The notes: a model not told the origin generated them from the sequence alone. A stretch of 64,000 bases of DNA from Saposhnikovia divaricata (GCA_036435485.1 CM071600.1:65655546-65719545), one strand, 5' to 3'; shown: positions 1 through 11,166, counted from the stretch's first letter. Numbers and translations: made by a program.

Positions 1-36
1 ATTGAAAGTTTATCAATAGTTTGTACTAGTCGTAAT

Positions 37-57
37 GTATATATATATATATATATA
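37..57. repeat. (TA)n microsatellite
   Basis: A run of alternating T and A. No gene is visible in the first 200 bases. Confidence 0.8.
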
Positions 58-213
58 ATTCTTTGTAAGCAGATTAGCAGAAAAGAAAGAAAAGTAAAAT
101 GAAGATTGAATTTTATGTATATCAAATTTTAAAATATAAAAATAACATATACAAATATGTATTGACTAAAATGTAAAAACGACTTGAGAAGGAATGGAAA
201 TTATTAAGTATGG

Positions 214-444
214 CCCGCAAGGGTTGTCTCAGTTGGTTAAAGAGAGATAATCTCACCTCTTGGTCACAGTTTCGACTTTCATGGGAGGCGGATTTGTGAT
301 TATGCCATCATGGGGCACAGCCTATCGCATTTGTGCGGTTTGTCTTGGATCACGTGGTTTGCATGCTATTGCGTGAGCCCATGTGTTTATCCAAAACGCA
401 CCCGAAGGGTAGCGGCTGCGGGTTCCCATGTTAAAAAAAATAAA
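214..444 (+). mobile_element. tRNA-derived SINE
   Basis: The element has a pol III A-box-like stretch (tctcagttggttaaag, near 227-242) and a B-box-like stretch (ggtcacagtttcgacttt, near 261-280), as in tRNA-derived SINE heads. It ends in an A-rich tail at about 433-447. A 16-bp direct repeat (aaattattaagtatgg) lies at 198-213 and again at 445-460, which is a target-site duplication. The two copies match base for base, so the insertion is fairly recent. It has no coding capacity and would depend on a LINE for mobility. The SINE family was not identified. Confidence 0.8.
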
Positions 445-460
445 AAATTATTAAGTATGG

Positions 461-1048
461 TTTGATACTTTGATCTAATTATTCAGGTGTATTAACTATT
501 AAGTTGTTGACGAGACGAATGTACAAATGGATCTGAATCACAATTAAGTTCACTACAGTCTTGTGGCACAGCCACAATTTACATTGTTCAGTCTCGTCCG
601 ATAACTTGTTAATTGCTTGTCAAAGTTACTAATTAAAATAGATTAAGAATGTAGTTAATTAGGTCCTACCACTTAAGATTTGACCAAATCTGGAAAAAGC
701 ATGAAACCAGCATCGTCAAATTCAACCTTTGCTTCCCCTCCCCTAATTTGGAGTTAGAGATTTCATTATTTCTAACCTCATTTTCATCTTACACCGTTAA
801 TTACACACGCAGAGAGTATTTAGGGTGGCTAATGAAAAGGACCACACATTAGAAGTCATATAGGAATCTTACATAATTAAGCTTAAGCCGACAATCTTAG
901 TGCTCAATTATATGTCGTTTGTATCACCACTTTATTAAGTTCATTCACAACATTAAGTTTGGCCATTACATAAAAAAAATTGCAGAATTCTACAAATTAA
1001 AATTCCAAATCATTTCAAGAATTCAAGTACATTAATCGATTTTATTCC
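461..1048. other. AT-rich spacer, no gene seen
   Basis: No long frame, RNA gene or clear repeat was recognised. It is the flank into which the Copia element inserted. Confidence 0.5.
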
Positions 1049-1053
1049 GTATC

Positions 1054-1287
1054 TGTTAGTGAAGATGATTCTCAAGTCAAAGACAAGTCAACACAATGCA
1101 CAGCTGGCACTATGACTTAGTCTATAAATACTCTTTACTTAATCATCATTTCAGTTAGTTACAAAAACAGAAAAGTTTGTTATATTCTCTGTAAATAAAC
1201 ATTGAGCTTTACTTGCTTTGTTAATGGATAATATCATTTTTGCATCATCTCTTTTGCTGATTGTTATGCAAGATTACTGATTTGACA
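1054..1287 (+). repeat. 5' LTR of Copia element
   Basis: The LTR begins TGTTAGTGAAG and ends GATTTGACA. A TATA-like stretch (tataaata, 1123-1130) probably marks the start of the retrotransposon transcript, with R and U5 downstream. It matches 6023-6256 with no difference seen. Confidence 0.95.
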
Positions 1288-1300
1288 TGGTATCAGAGCA
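1288..1300 (+). other. Primer-binding site (initiator Met tRNA)
   Basis: TGGTATCAGAGCA directly follows the LTR. It is the standard complement of the 3' end of plant initiator methionine tRNA, used to prime minus-strand synthesis in Copia elements. Confidence 0.93.
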
Positions 1301-1523
1301 TCATGTAACGATCTGTTATCTTCGTTGTGTTTCGTTTCCGCCATTGCTGCTAACTCAAGCTTTTCTTCGAGTTCTTCGTCGCTAATTAGATCTTTACGAT
1401 CTTCATTTCACCAGTTCTTCAATTACAGAGCTTCAACAGTGTATGTGTTTCGATCTTCAAATGTGTTGATTTTTCATTAATCTGTGATTGTTCTGCATCA
1501 ATTTGTGAATTTTTCACTTCTTT

Positions 1524-4500
1524 ATGTTAACGCGTCTATCATATTCGGCTGCAATGACTGGATCTACATCTACTACTGTTAATACATCTACTATTGATCA
1601 TAATCATCCGTATTATATTCATCCGTCGGATAATCCTGGCATGACATTGATTAATATGGTGTTAAATGAGTCAAATTACTCTCAGTGGAGTCGTTCTATG
1701 GAAATAGCTTTGTCATCAAAGATGAAATTAGGTTTTGTTGATGGAACCTGTGCCAAACCTACTGGTACTGGTATTCTTGTTCAGTACTGGATTCGATGTA
1801 ATCATATGGTTACATCCTGGCTGTTGAACTCTGTTTCTGTGGAGATTCGTAATAGTGTAGTATATCTAAGTTCTGCAAAATTGATTTGGGATGATTTAGC
1901 TGTTAGATATGCACAGAGTAATATGCCTCGTGTGTTTAATCTTCGAAAAGAGTTGTCTCAATTGACACAAGGAAATCTTTCAATTGCTTCATACTTCACT
2001 AAGCACAGAACTCTTGTGGATGAATTGGATTGTCTTGTCTCTAAGCCTAAATGTAATTGCAACAAGTGTGAGTGTGACATCAATGGTAAACACATGAGTT
2101 ATGAACAATCTATTCAACTCACACAATTTCTTATGGGACTTGGAGACCACTACACAGCTATTCGTGGACAGATTTTATTGATGAATCCTTTGCCAAATTT
2201 GAGTCAGTGTTACTCCATGCTATTGCAAGAGGAGAATCAGAGAGAAGTACAGAATTTATCTGGAATGAATTCTAGTACAATTGCTATGTCTGTGAAACAT
2301 AATGGTTCAGGGAGATCCTTTCCATCTAATACAAATTCCAGATCTACTTCAGTTCCTAGCCAATCATTTAAGAGAGATTCATCTATTACTTGTGAATACT
2401 GTCAACTTTCTGGTCATTCAAAGGACAAGTGCTTTTGTCTTGTTGGCTATCCTCCATGGCACAAGTTGTATGGGAAGCCTAAACCTAAGCCTAAACTTGC
2501 CACAGTGAAAGTGAGTTCAGCAGCTCAAGTTACTACTGGTACTAATGTTTCTCAGACTGAGGAATCTTCATCTGGTACAGAAGCTAAGTCTACTTGTGGT
2601 TTGTCTGAGGATCAATATAACCAACTTGTACAACGTATTCAGAATTCTATGCAGTTGTCTTCTAGCTCGAATGTTGTTCATGATTCTCATGCTTTCTGGC
2701 CTGGCTCTACTGCTAATGCAGTCCAGATTGCAGGTACATTTCATCATTCCATTCAATCTGTTACTCCTGCTAGTACAATTCTATCTGAACATTGGATTTT
2801 AGATTCAGGAGCAACCGATCACATTACTCATTCTTTTCATAATCTTGATAATCCTATTCCTAGTAACTCTGTGTTATTTCTTCCTAATGGACAACAAGCA
2901 CCAGTAACTCATGTTGGTAATGTGAAATTAAATTCTTACATCACATTATATCAAGTTCTTTGTGTCCCTACCTTTGCTTATAACTTGTTGTCCATTCCTA
3001 AACTTCTACAAAACACTACTCACTCAGTTTCTTTTACATCTACTAATTGTCTACTCCAGGTCCATACATGGAGGAAGGAGTTAGAGATTGGTAGAATACA
3101 TGAAGGACTATACATCTACTCAAATCAGCCTTCATGTTCTTCTCAGATAGTTGCCTCAGCTTTGTGTAATAATTCTCTTAGTTGTGCTTCTGTTTCTATA
3201 GATGTCTGGCATGCTAGACTTGGGCATGTTCCAGATCATGTGTTGCAGAAATTGCATATTCCTTGTACTCAAACAAAATCTTCTGTTTGTGAAAGCTGTC
3301 ATGTAGCTAAACAAACTAGACAATGTTTTCCAACTAGTTTGTCGACTAGTTCTTCTTTGTTTGAATTGATACATGTTGATCTTTGGGGTCCGTATCATGT
3401 AAAAACACATAACAATTGTTCATATTTCTTAACCATTGTTGAAGATATGTCAAGGACTACTTGGACATTTCTTTTGCCAGCTAAATCTCAAGTTTGTACT
3501 ATTATTAGTCAATTTCTGGCTTATGTAAAGACTCAGTTTCATTCTACTGTTAAAATTCTGCGTTCTGATAATGGTTCAGAATTTATAAATCATACTATGA
3601 GTAGCTTATTGTCATCATTGGGTGTTGTTCACCAAACCAGTTGTGTATATACACCACAACAAAATGGTAAGGTTGAACGCAAACATAGACATTTGCTTAA
3701 TTCTGCTAGAGCACTCAGGTTTCATGCTCATTTACCTTTACATTTTTGGGGAGATTGTCTTCTAACTGCCACATATCTCATAAATAGAACTCCTACACCT
3801 CTTCTTAATCACAAATCTCCTTATGAAATTTTGTTTAACACTCCACCTGATATTGATCATCTGAGAGTTTTTGGATCCCTTTGTTTTGCTACAATTCTGC
3901 CACAATCACATGATAAGTTTTCAGCTAGGGCAATAAAAGGGGTTTTTCTTGGATATCCTTATGCTAAGAAGGGCTACAAAATACTGGAGTTAGCTACTAA
4001 AAAGGTGTTTGTTTCCAGGGATGTCAAATTTTATGAACATCTGTTTCCTTTTTCTGACTTGGACTCTACAAAGTCTTCTTTGTTTCCTACTTCTCCTACT
4101 TGGACAGATGAACCCTTGTCATTTGTTATTGCAGATGTGCTTCCTGCATCTTCACCTGATAGTAATGATGTAGATAGTGAACATTCTAATGTTGTTCATA
4201 GTTTTTCTCCTAATGCTGATAATGCTGATAATGTGGAATCTAGCAATATTGCTACTGATTCTGCACCAGTTATTTCTAAGAGATCTACTAGAGTTAAGGT
4301 TCTTCCAGCAAAGTTTCAGGATTATACTGGTATTCCAACTTGTGTTACAACTCCATCAACCTCTTCTTATCATGTCTCAAATTTTGTGCGATATGATCAC
4401 TTTACTTCTTCATATCAGCATTTTCTAGCCTCTGTGTCTAAAATTCCTGAACCATATGCATACCATCAAGCTGTTAAGAATCAAGAATGGTGTCATGCTA

Positions 4501-6089
4501 TGGCAGTTGAGTTGACTGCCTTAGAGGCTAACAACACTTGGGAAGTGGTTCCAGTTCCTCCTAATCAACATTTAGTCGATTGCAGATGGATTTATAAGGT
4601 TAAGTATCTTCCAGATGGGTCTGTTGAACGCTATAAGGCACGTTTGGTAGCAAAAGGCTACACACAAACTCATGGTTTAGATTTCTTTGAGACGTTTGCC
4701 CCTGTGGCAAAAATGACCTCCTTTCGAGTTTTGTTAGCTCTTACTGCCTGTCAGGGTTGGTCCATTGGTCAGCTAGACATCACAAATGCATTCCTTCATG
4801 GAGATCTTATGGAAGAAGTGTACATGACTCTTCCTCCTGGTTATTCTCCACCTCTTGAAGTCCTGCAAAAATATCCAGGTCAGCGTCTTGCATGTCGTCT
4901 TATCAAGTCTTTGTATGGGTTAAGACAAGCCCCAAGACAATGGTTTATCAAGTTGTCTGCAGCCTTGATTAAATATGGTTTTAAACAGTCTCACAGTGAT
5001 AATAGCATGTTCATTTTACATCATAAGAATAGTATTTCTGTTCTTCTTGTTTATGTCGATGACATGATATTGGCTGGCAATGATGTCAAGCAATTACAAG
5101 CTGTGAAAGTTTTTCTCAGTACTCAGTTTAAGGTTAAAGACCTTGGAGCTCTCAAGTATTTCTTAGGCATTGAAATTGCCAGGTCTGATGCTGGCATTTA
5201 CTTAAATCAGAGGAAGTATACATTGGATTTACTGAAGGATACTGGTTGTCTTGATTGCAAACCATCTGCTTTACCTTTAGAACAAAATCATGCTCTTCTT
5301 ACAGCTCAGGATGTTGATGATATTTCTGATGTTAGTCTGTATAGAAGGATTGTGGGCAGGCTGATATATCTTACCATCTCTCGACCAGACATTGCATATA
5401 CTGTTCATACTCTTTCTCAGTTCTTGGCTCATCCAAAACCTGTTCATTTGCAAGCCACTTACAGACTTCTTCGATACTTGAAAGGTACATGTGGTCAAGG
5501 TATTTTTTTGTCTGCCAAAAGCTCTCTCACTTTGACAGCATTTTGTGATGCTGATTGGGCTTGCTGTCAACTAACTAGACGATCTGTCACTGGCTATGGG
5601 GTTCTTCTGGGTTCGTCCTTAATTAGCTGGAGAAGCAAGAAGCAATCTACTGTCTCCAGGTCCTCAGCTGAAGCTGAATATCGGGCCATGGCTGATGTTA
5701 CATGTGAGGTTTCTTGGCTTCTTTCAATGTTTTCTGAACTGCAACTACCTAAGTTTGCTCCAGTTACTCTTTTCTGTGACAATCAATCTGCCATTTACAT
5801 TGCTTCGAATCCAGTTTTTCACGAGCGTACAAAGCATATTGCTATTGACTGCCATCTTGTTAGGGAAAAACTGAATCAAGGCATCATTCGTCCTCTTCAT
5901 ATAGCCTCCAAACTTCAGCCTGCGGACATCTTTACCAAGTCTCTTTCTGCAGCTCAATTACAGTTTCTCAGCTCCAAGTTAGGAGTCTGCAATTATTTTG
6001 CTCCTCCTACCTTGAGGGGGGATGTTAGTGAAGATGATTCTCAAGTCAAAGACAAGTCAACACAATGCACAGCTGGCACTATGACTTAG
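1524..6089 (+). CDS. Copia gag-pol polyprotein, intact, 1521 aa
   Basis: A single polyprotein for reverse transcription and integration. In order: a Copia-type gag domain from about residue 25; a CX2CX4HX4C zinc knuckle starting near residue 290; aspartic protease with DSGAT (Asp near 427); GAG-pre-integrase with a His/Cys zinc site (CESCH); integrase with catalytic Asp 619, Asp 682 and Glu 718, giving the expected D-x35-E spacing; reverse transcriptase with YVDDM near 1177; and RNase H with FCDADWA near 1339-1345. No stop or frameshift is present. Translation may start at this ATG or at the in-frame ATG at 1554, which begins MTGSTSTT. The frame reads through the polypurine tract and about 67 bp into the 3' LTR, so the last 22 or so residues are LTR-encoded. 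Confidence 0.96.
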   Translation: MLTRLSYSAAMTGSTSTTVNTSTIDHNHPYYIHPSDNPGMTLINMVLNESNYSQWSRSMEIALSSKMKLGFVDGTCAKPTGTGILVQYWIRCNHMVTSWLLNSVSVEIRNSVVYLSSAKLIWDDLAVRYAQSNMPRVFNLRKELSQLTQGNLSIASYFTKHRTLVDELDCLVSKPKCNCNKCECDINGKHMSYEQSIQLTQFLMGLGDHYTAIRGQILLMNPLPNLSQCYSMLLQEENQREVQNLSGMNSSTIAMSVKHNGSGRSFPSNTNSRSTSVPSQSFKRDSSITCEYCQLSGHSKDKCFCLVGYPPWHKLYGKPKPKPKLATVKVSSAAQVTTGTNVSQTEESSSGTEAKSTCGLSEDQYNQLVQRIQNSMQLSSSSNVVHDSHAFWPGSTANAVQIAGTFHHSIQSVTPASTILSEHWILDSGATDHITHSFHNLDNPIPSNSVLFLPNGQQAPVTHVGNVKLNSYITLYQVLCVPTFAYNLLSIPKLLQNTTHSVSFTSTNCLLQVHTWRKELEIGRIHEGLYIYSNQPSCSSQIVASALCNNSLSCASVSIDVWHARLGHVPDHVLQKLHIPCTQTKSSVCESCHVAKQTRQCFPTSLSTSSSLFELIHVDLWGPYHVKTHNNCSYFLTIVEDMSRTTWTFLLPAKSQVCTIISQFLAYVKTQFHSTVKILRSDNGSEFINHTMSSLLSSLGVVHQTSCVYTPQQNGKVERKHRHLLNSARALRFHAHLPLHFWGDCLLTATYLINRTPTPLLNHKSPYEILFNTPPDIDHLRVFGSLCFATILPQSHDKFSARAIKGVFLGYPYAKKGYKILELATKKVFVSRDVKFYEHLFPFSDLDSTKSSLFPTSPTWTDEPLSFVIADVLPASSPDSNDVDSEHSNVVHSFSPNADNADNVESSNIATDSAPVISKRSTRVKVLPAKFQDYTGIPTCVTTPSTSSYHVSNFVRYDHFTSSYQHFLASVSKIPEPYAYHQAVKNQEWCHAMAVELTALEANNTWEVVPVPPNQHLVDCRWIYKVKYLPDGSVERYKARLVAKGYTQTHGLDFFETFAPVAKMTSFRVLLALTACQGWSIGQLDITNAFLHGDLMEEVYMTLPPGYSPPLEVLQKYPGQRLACRLIKSLYGLRQAPRQWFIKLSAALIKYGFKQSHSDNSMFILHHKNSISVLLVYVDDMILAGNDVKQLQAVKVFLSTQFKVKDLGALKYFLGIEIARSDAGIYLNQRKYTLDLLKDTGCLDCKPSALPLEQNHALLTAQDVDDISDVSLYRRIVGRLIYLTISRPDIAYTVHTLSQFLAHPKPVHLQATYRLLRYLKGTCGQGIFLSAKSSLTLTAFCDADWACCQLTRRSVTGYGVLLGSSLISWRSKKQSTVSRSSAEAEYRAMADVTCEVSWLLSMFSELQLPKFAPVTLFCDNQSAIYIASNPVFHERTKHIAIDCHLVREKLNQGIIRPLHIASKLQPADIFTKSLSAAQLQFLSSKLGVCNYFAPPTLRGDVSEDDSQVKDKSTQCTAGTMT
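6012..6022 (+). other. Polypurine tract
   Basis: TTGAGGGGGGA directly precedes the 3' LTR. It is the usual plus-strand primer site and lies inside the coding frame. Confidence 0.9.
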
Positions 6090-6256
6090 TCTATAAATAC
6101 TCTTTACTTAATCATCATTTCAGTTAGTTACAAAAACAGAAAAGTTTGTTATATTCTCTGTAAATAAACATTGAGCTTTACTTGCTTTGTTAATGGATAA
6201 TATCATTTTTGCATCATCTCTTTTGCTGATTGTTATGCAAGATTACTGATTTGACA
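6023..6256 (+). repeat. 3' LTR of Copia element
   Basis: Same 234 bases as the 5' LTR, followed by the second TSD copy (GTATC). Its first 67 bases encode the C-terminus and stop codon of the polyprotein. Confidence 0.95.
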
Positions 6257-6261
6257 GTATC

Positions 6262-7140
6262 TCATTTGAAAATTTAACAAGATAATATGTACACAACCCA
6301 TACCCAATTATCTTTGTAACAATTTCGTAATAGTAATCATGTACTAACCATTTTGCAGTACTGTATTAACAAGATCAAAAGTAATGTGAATTCTTAAATT
6401 AATTACAGTTTCATACTGGGAATATATAGTCTGATAAGCCAGATCTTCGCTGCGAATATGTAATTACATATACACTATTATTTGTTTAGTTTGGCCTGGT
6501 TTACTTATAGATAGGAGATCACGTAACCATACTCATCCTCAAACTGACAATGTTGAGCTGTAAACCTTAAATCAACTGGATATATCGGTGGGTGACACGT
6601 CGGAAAGAGCTCGCCTGGGATCCACTTAGTTTTCAGGCAAGAACCCGAATTAGATACAAATCGGGCTTGAGCAGCTGTTGTTTTGTTTGTGTTTCATTTA
6701 GAATTAAAATGTCTAAAACTCGGCTTCATGGAGCATTGCCTGAAGAAATGATGCGTGTTATGAACCCGAATTAGATAACCTAATTCCTAGTGTTATGAAC
6801 CCTATGATCAGGCGTGTTTATTTTTGCTTAAATTGTACAACTTTAAGTTACTTTTTATTTTAATTAAAAAAAGTGAGTTTGAATAATTAGTAAGAGTGGC
6901 ACTGGCAAGTTGAAGAAATGAGCTTTTTTCCTGAAAGGGAAATGAAAATGCACTAGAAATTGTAGTGGTGATGAATTTAAGTTGAGAGGCCTATTCATAG
7001 CTAGTGCATAGTCGAAAACAACTGTGAAATAATAATTCATGGAAATATCTCCATGAATCCTCCACTACTGCAATCATATGTTTATTCGTTCTTTATGCTT
7101 TAGTTCCCTATAGAAATCTCTATTAAATGTTCCACTCTCT
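6262..7140. other. Spacer upstream of SWEET gene
   Basis: No gene was recognised. A 60-codon frame at 6592-6774 has no recognisable motif and looks like chance. The phrase acccgaattagata occurs twice (near 6643 and 6763), suggesting an old duplication. Confidence 0.4.
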
Positions 7141-7152
7141 CATACTCTCCCC

Positions 7153-7160
7153 TATATAAA
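7153..7160 (+). promoter_or_regulatory. TATA box of SWEET gene
   Basis: TATATAAA lies 136 bases before the start codon, so transcription probably begins near 7185-7190 with a 5' leader of roughly 110 bases. Confidence 0.65.
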
Positions 7161-7295
7161 CGCCCCACATAACCCTTTCATCTGCAAGCTTTTCTAAGAG
7201 ATTTAGAAACACAAATATCTAGCATACACTACCACCGATAGCCATATTTCCACTTTGTGATCGGAGAGATATATAGCGAGAAAGTTATCTTAGAA

Positions 7296-7408
7296 ATGGC
7301 TCTTTTATCTGCTCATTGGACTCTTGTTTTTGGTCTTCTAGGTACAATATTCTTCTTACTCTATTCATTATTTCTTCATTTCTTGCATGCCAATTCAATG
7401 CATGCATG

Positions 7409-7471
<63 letters not shown>

Positions 7472-8772
7472 CCCATCTTTTCTAACCCCCATGCATGCAT
7501 ATATATGAGTGAAATTTGTGATTAACTTTTTATTTTCTGACTAATGCTTTAGGTAATGTCGTCTCCTTTTTGGTATTTCTTGCACCAATGTAAGTGACAA
7601 ACTTAAAATATTATTCATCACCTTTTGAATATGTGCATGGTGCTGATGAGTTCTAAACCAACCATTTCATTCATTACTTTACTGCAGACCAACATTCTAT
7701 AAAGTTTACAAGAAGAAATCAACCGAAGGATTTCAATCAGTTCCGTATGTGGTTGGATTATTCAGCTGCATGTTATGGATTTATTATGCATTGCTTAAAT
7801 CCAACACACTGCTTCTCATCACCATCAACTCTGTTGGCTGTGTGTTTCAAACCACTTACATCTGTCTCTTCCTCTTTTATGCTCCTAAGAAAGCTAGAGT
7901 AAGTTCCTTTACAAGTAATTTTTATTAGTTACCTTGATTAATTATATATTTTTAACAATTATATATTCTCTTAATTGAATCATGCAGATCCAAACCTTGA
8001 AACTACTAGTTCTAATGAACGTCGTAGGCTTTGGTCTGATCGTTATCTTAACTCAATTTCTCACAAAAGGAGCACTTAACCGTGTAGTAATCGTCGGTTG
8101 GATTTGCCTTGTGTTTTCGCTATGCGTATTTGTTGCACCCCTTGGTGTTGTGGTAAATATATGCACACTCAATTTCTAGAATTCTCCAGTGCATGTTGTA
8201 ATTACAAGTATCTGTACCTCATACACGAAAATATATGATTTGCAGAGACAAGTTATCCGAACTAAAAGCGTTGAATACATGCCGTTCCTTTTATCTTTCT
8301 TTCTCACTTTAAGTGCTGTTATGTGGTTCTTCTACGGCCTCCTACTCAAGGACTACAACATTGCAGTAAGTGCATATACATGATAGTATAATTTTACGAC
8401 AAATATATATATCTCGATTTGAATTCTTTTAGTAATTTTTTTTCATTGTGTTACTTAATATGTTATCAGGTTCCAAACGTTCTTGGATTCACGTTTGGAA
8501 TTGTTCAAATGGTGTTGTACATGATGTACAAAAATACAAAGAAAGTAATGGTCAAGCACGAACAACTTCCCGAATTCGTTAAGGGCCCCGAAATAATTAT
8601 AATCGATGACCAGAAACTACCGGAACTGAAAGAGAAGATAATTGATGTGATGAGGCTGGGCGCAATTGTTTGTTCGGAGATGAAACCGGCAGGGCAAAAT
8701 TTGAAGGAAAAGGAACTCGATATGATTGAAGTACAAGTTGTGGTACCGAAGAAACCCATGACACTAGCTTAA
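7296..8772 (+). CDS. SWEET sugar transporter, clade III, six exons
   Basis: Bidirectional membrane sugar uniporter of the MtN3/SWEET family. Clade III members usually export sucrose across the plasma membrane for phloem loading, seed filling or nectar. Exons by splice signals and phase: 7296-7341, 7553-7589, 7688-7898, 7988-8152, 8246-8365, 8470-8772, all with GT-AG introns. They join to 882 nt, or 293 residues, a normal length. The 37-nt exon 2 and 120-nt exon 5 are typical of SWEET genes. Two MtN3 repeats give seven hydrophobic segments: STEGFQSVPYV and INSVG in the first, KSVEYMPF and PNVLGF in the second, with the conserved Asn of each half present. The tail after about residue 215 is polar and probably cytosolic. 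The opening MALLSAHWTLVFGLLG resembles SWEET10-15 proteins; the exact member cannot be fixed by eye. Confidence 0.93.
7412..7469. repeat. (TC)n microsatellite in SWEET intron 1
   Basis: About 29 uninterrupted TC units inside the first intron, flanked on both sides by catgcatgca. Likely length-polymorphic. Confidence 0.95.
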
Positions 8773-9196
8773 AAGTGATTAATGTTCAAAATTTGTCGAG
8801 GATTGTGTGTACTTCACCTAAATTGGTCTTGTATTTGTAGTTTGATTTAATTTATAATGCGAATATTAATTATGTTTCACGTACACCTTTCTACAGTACG
8901 TATCTCTTGTGAGTTGTGATTAATTTGAATTCGCTCGAACCACGTAAACCAACAAAATTGTACATAACAAAAAATAACGGTTCGATGAACTAATATAAAA
9001 TTTTGATTTATAGTTACTTGTATATGGTTCTCTGATCAGTTAAAATGATTTAAAGCAACCTTTGTTACACTTATTTAATTTTTGTCTACCTTAACTTATT
9101 TTTATGCTTGTACGTTGTATCTTTCTTGCTAAAATTTATTTTTAATTTTATTACCTAACGAAGACATTGAGTTAAACACTATACTAAATATTTTTT
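8773..9196. other. SWEET 3' flank
   Basis: Contains the presumed 3' UTR (AT-rich, no single clear poly(A) signal) and plain spacer. No second gene seen. Confidence 0.4.
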
Positions 9197-9830
9197 CACT
9201 ACAAGATCTTCAGCTAATTTCGACCGGACCGCCGTTATATGATCGAAATTAGTTAGCACTTTCTGGTCGAACCAGCAAACGGTCGAATATACGTAAGTCG
9301 AAAATAAGATCTTCGGTCGAAATTAGCTAATTTCGACCACATATGTTCGACATATATGTCCGACCAATTAATTTCGACTGAATATAGTCACCAAGTTCCT
9401 GGCCAAAATTTTTACATAAAATTTGAATTTTGTCTGAAATTTCAAAAAGAACTGCCATAAAATTTGAATTTTTTCTGAAAATTTCAAAAAAACCGCCAAA
9501 AACATATTTTCGATCACTATCAGTCGACCATATTTTCGACCAAAAGAGGTCGCTCTTTAAATTCGACCTTCTTAAGTCAAAAAGTAAATTCGACCGCCTT
9601 AGGTCGAATACGTTTTCGACCACTTTTGATCAAAACACTCATTTTTATTTTCGATCTCTTTTGGTCATAATATATATGTTCGACCTTCATTTTCGGTCGA
9701 AATTGTCATGCCAAATTTTTTGGTGCTCACTATGTTCAACCAAGAATGGTCGAAAATAACATACCAAAAATGTATATTCTACCCTTTTCGGTTGAATTTA
9801 ATATACTATTTTTTTGCTGTTTCCCTTCTA
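9197..9830 (+). mobile_element. One end of a CACTA-like DNA transposon
   Basis: It begins CACTACAAGATCTTCAG, close to the CACTACAAGAAA terminus of plant CACTA elements. About 600 bases follow with many copies of TTCGACC and GGTCGAAA in both orientations, as in CACTA subterminal repeats that bind transposase. No opposite terminus was found nearby and no transposase frame is present. It is therefore a truncated end or a heavily deleted element. Confidence 0.6.
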
Positions 9831-10287
9831 GTTGAAATACCATTACAATTTTATACTAAATTCTCTACCACCTGTTCCTTCTCACTTCTCTGTATACAAA
9901 TATAACCAAGCAATAAATAAGAATGATTAACCACCAAATATAAACCATTCATATTTGATTAAACAAAATACCAAAAGTTAATACCAAAAGTTAATTACAA
10001 AAGACTTGGTCTAAAATAGCTTGATAGTTAAACATTGTCAAACTGAAGCTTATAAAACCGTTCAAACAGTTCTTCATAAACAGTTCATATAAGGGGATAC
10101 ATGTGTGCCTCGCTCTAGATCTTCGTCGTTTTCATTGTTGCCTGCGCCGTCCACCATCAGAGCCTTTGTGCCGTCCACCACCATAGCATTCCCTGGCAGA
10201 GTCTCCTACATGAATAACCAGTACAATGATTCAGGACAAGCATGATGGTTAGTCTAGAAATATAAGTTTTTAATAAAGCATGATTGA
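9831..10287. other. Spacer with a short GC-richer patch
   Basis: Mostly AT-rich. At 10130-10215 a GC-richer stretch repeats ccgtccaccac in slightly different forms. On the minus strand it gives a short Gly/Arg-rich frame with no recognised motif. Confidence 0.35.
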
Positions 10288-11166
10288 TAAAGGGTGCTGA
10301 TATATACACACCCTAAATTTATAGATGCACATCCTAATTATTGTTTTATCTAAACTACCCTCACCATTACACTCCCCCGCCAACATGCTGCTTGGTTCAG
10401 ATGATTTTCCATTTTTCATTCATCACAGCTCGTAATCAAAATGACACTTCTCTTTACAATAATAACATAATTTAGAAAAACAAAATTAAAATGTTAAATA
10501 TAAAATGAAATGAAAAAAATTATAAAATTATTTGGATTATAATCTAATTTAATCAACTAATAATGATGAGAATAGACCTAAATGTACTTTTATGCTAAAA
10601 TATTAATTACAGTTCTACTAGCAAAACCAAATCTAATGATTAAAATATATTTACGTTAAATGTTATAATAAAAAATTTCAAATTATTTTATTATTCGTTA
10701 AATTGTGAAAAAAAATAATTCTTTCGTGGGGATGTAAACGAGTCGAATATGAGTGAATAACACTATGATCAAATTTGACTAGAATTTATAATTATTCGTT
10801 CGACTCGTATTACTATTCACTCATATTCGACTCGTTTACATCCCCACGAAAGAATTGTTTTTTTTCACAATTTAACGAATAATAATATAATTTGAAATTT
10901 TTTATTATAATATTTAACATAAATATATTTTTATCATTAGATTTGGTTTTGCTAGTAGAACTGTAAATAGTATTTTAGCATAAAAGTACATTTAGGTCTA
11001 TTCTCATCTATTAGTTAATTAAATTAAATTATAATCCAAACAATTTTATAAATTTTTTCATTTCATTTTATATTTAACATTTTAATTTTGTTTTTCTAAA
11101 TTATGTTATTATTGTAAAGAGAAGTGTCATTTTGAATACGAGCAGTGATGAATGAAAAATTGAAAA

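Larger units (their letters stand above)
1054..6256 (+). mobile_element. Complete Ty1/Copia LTR retrotransposon
   Basis: The element is 5.2 kb: 5' LTR, primer-binding site, one gag-pol frame, polypurine tract, 3' LTR. The LTRs (234 bp each) are identical by eye and run TG...CA. A perfect 5-bp target duplication, GTATC, sits at 1049-1053 and 6257-6261. Integrase precedes reverse transcriptase, which is the Copia order. Identical LTRs, a clean TSD and an uninterrupted frame mean a very recent insertion that may still be autonomous. Confidence 0.96.

Noticed and set aside
2302..5957. Short frames inside the Copia polyprotein on both strands
   Set aside because: Out-of-frame shadows of the gag-pol gene.
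7257..7525. Three overlapping frames across the (TC)n run
   Set aside because: They are translations of a microsatellite (Leu-Ser or Arg-Glu runs) inside the SWEET intron.
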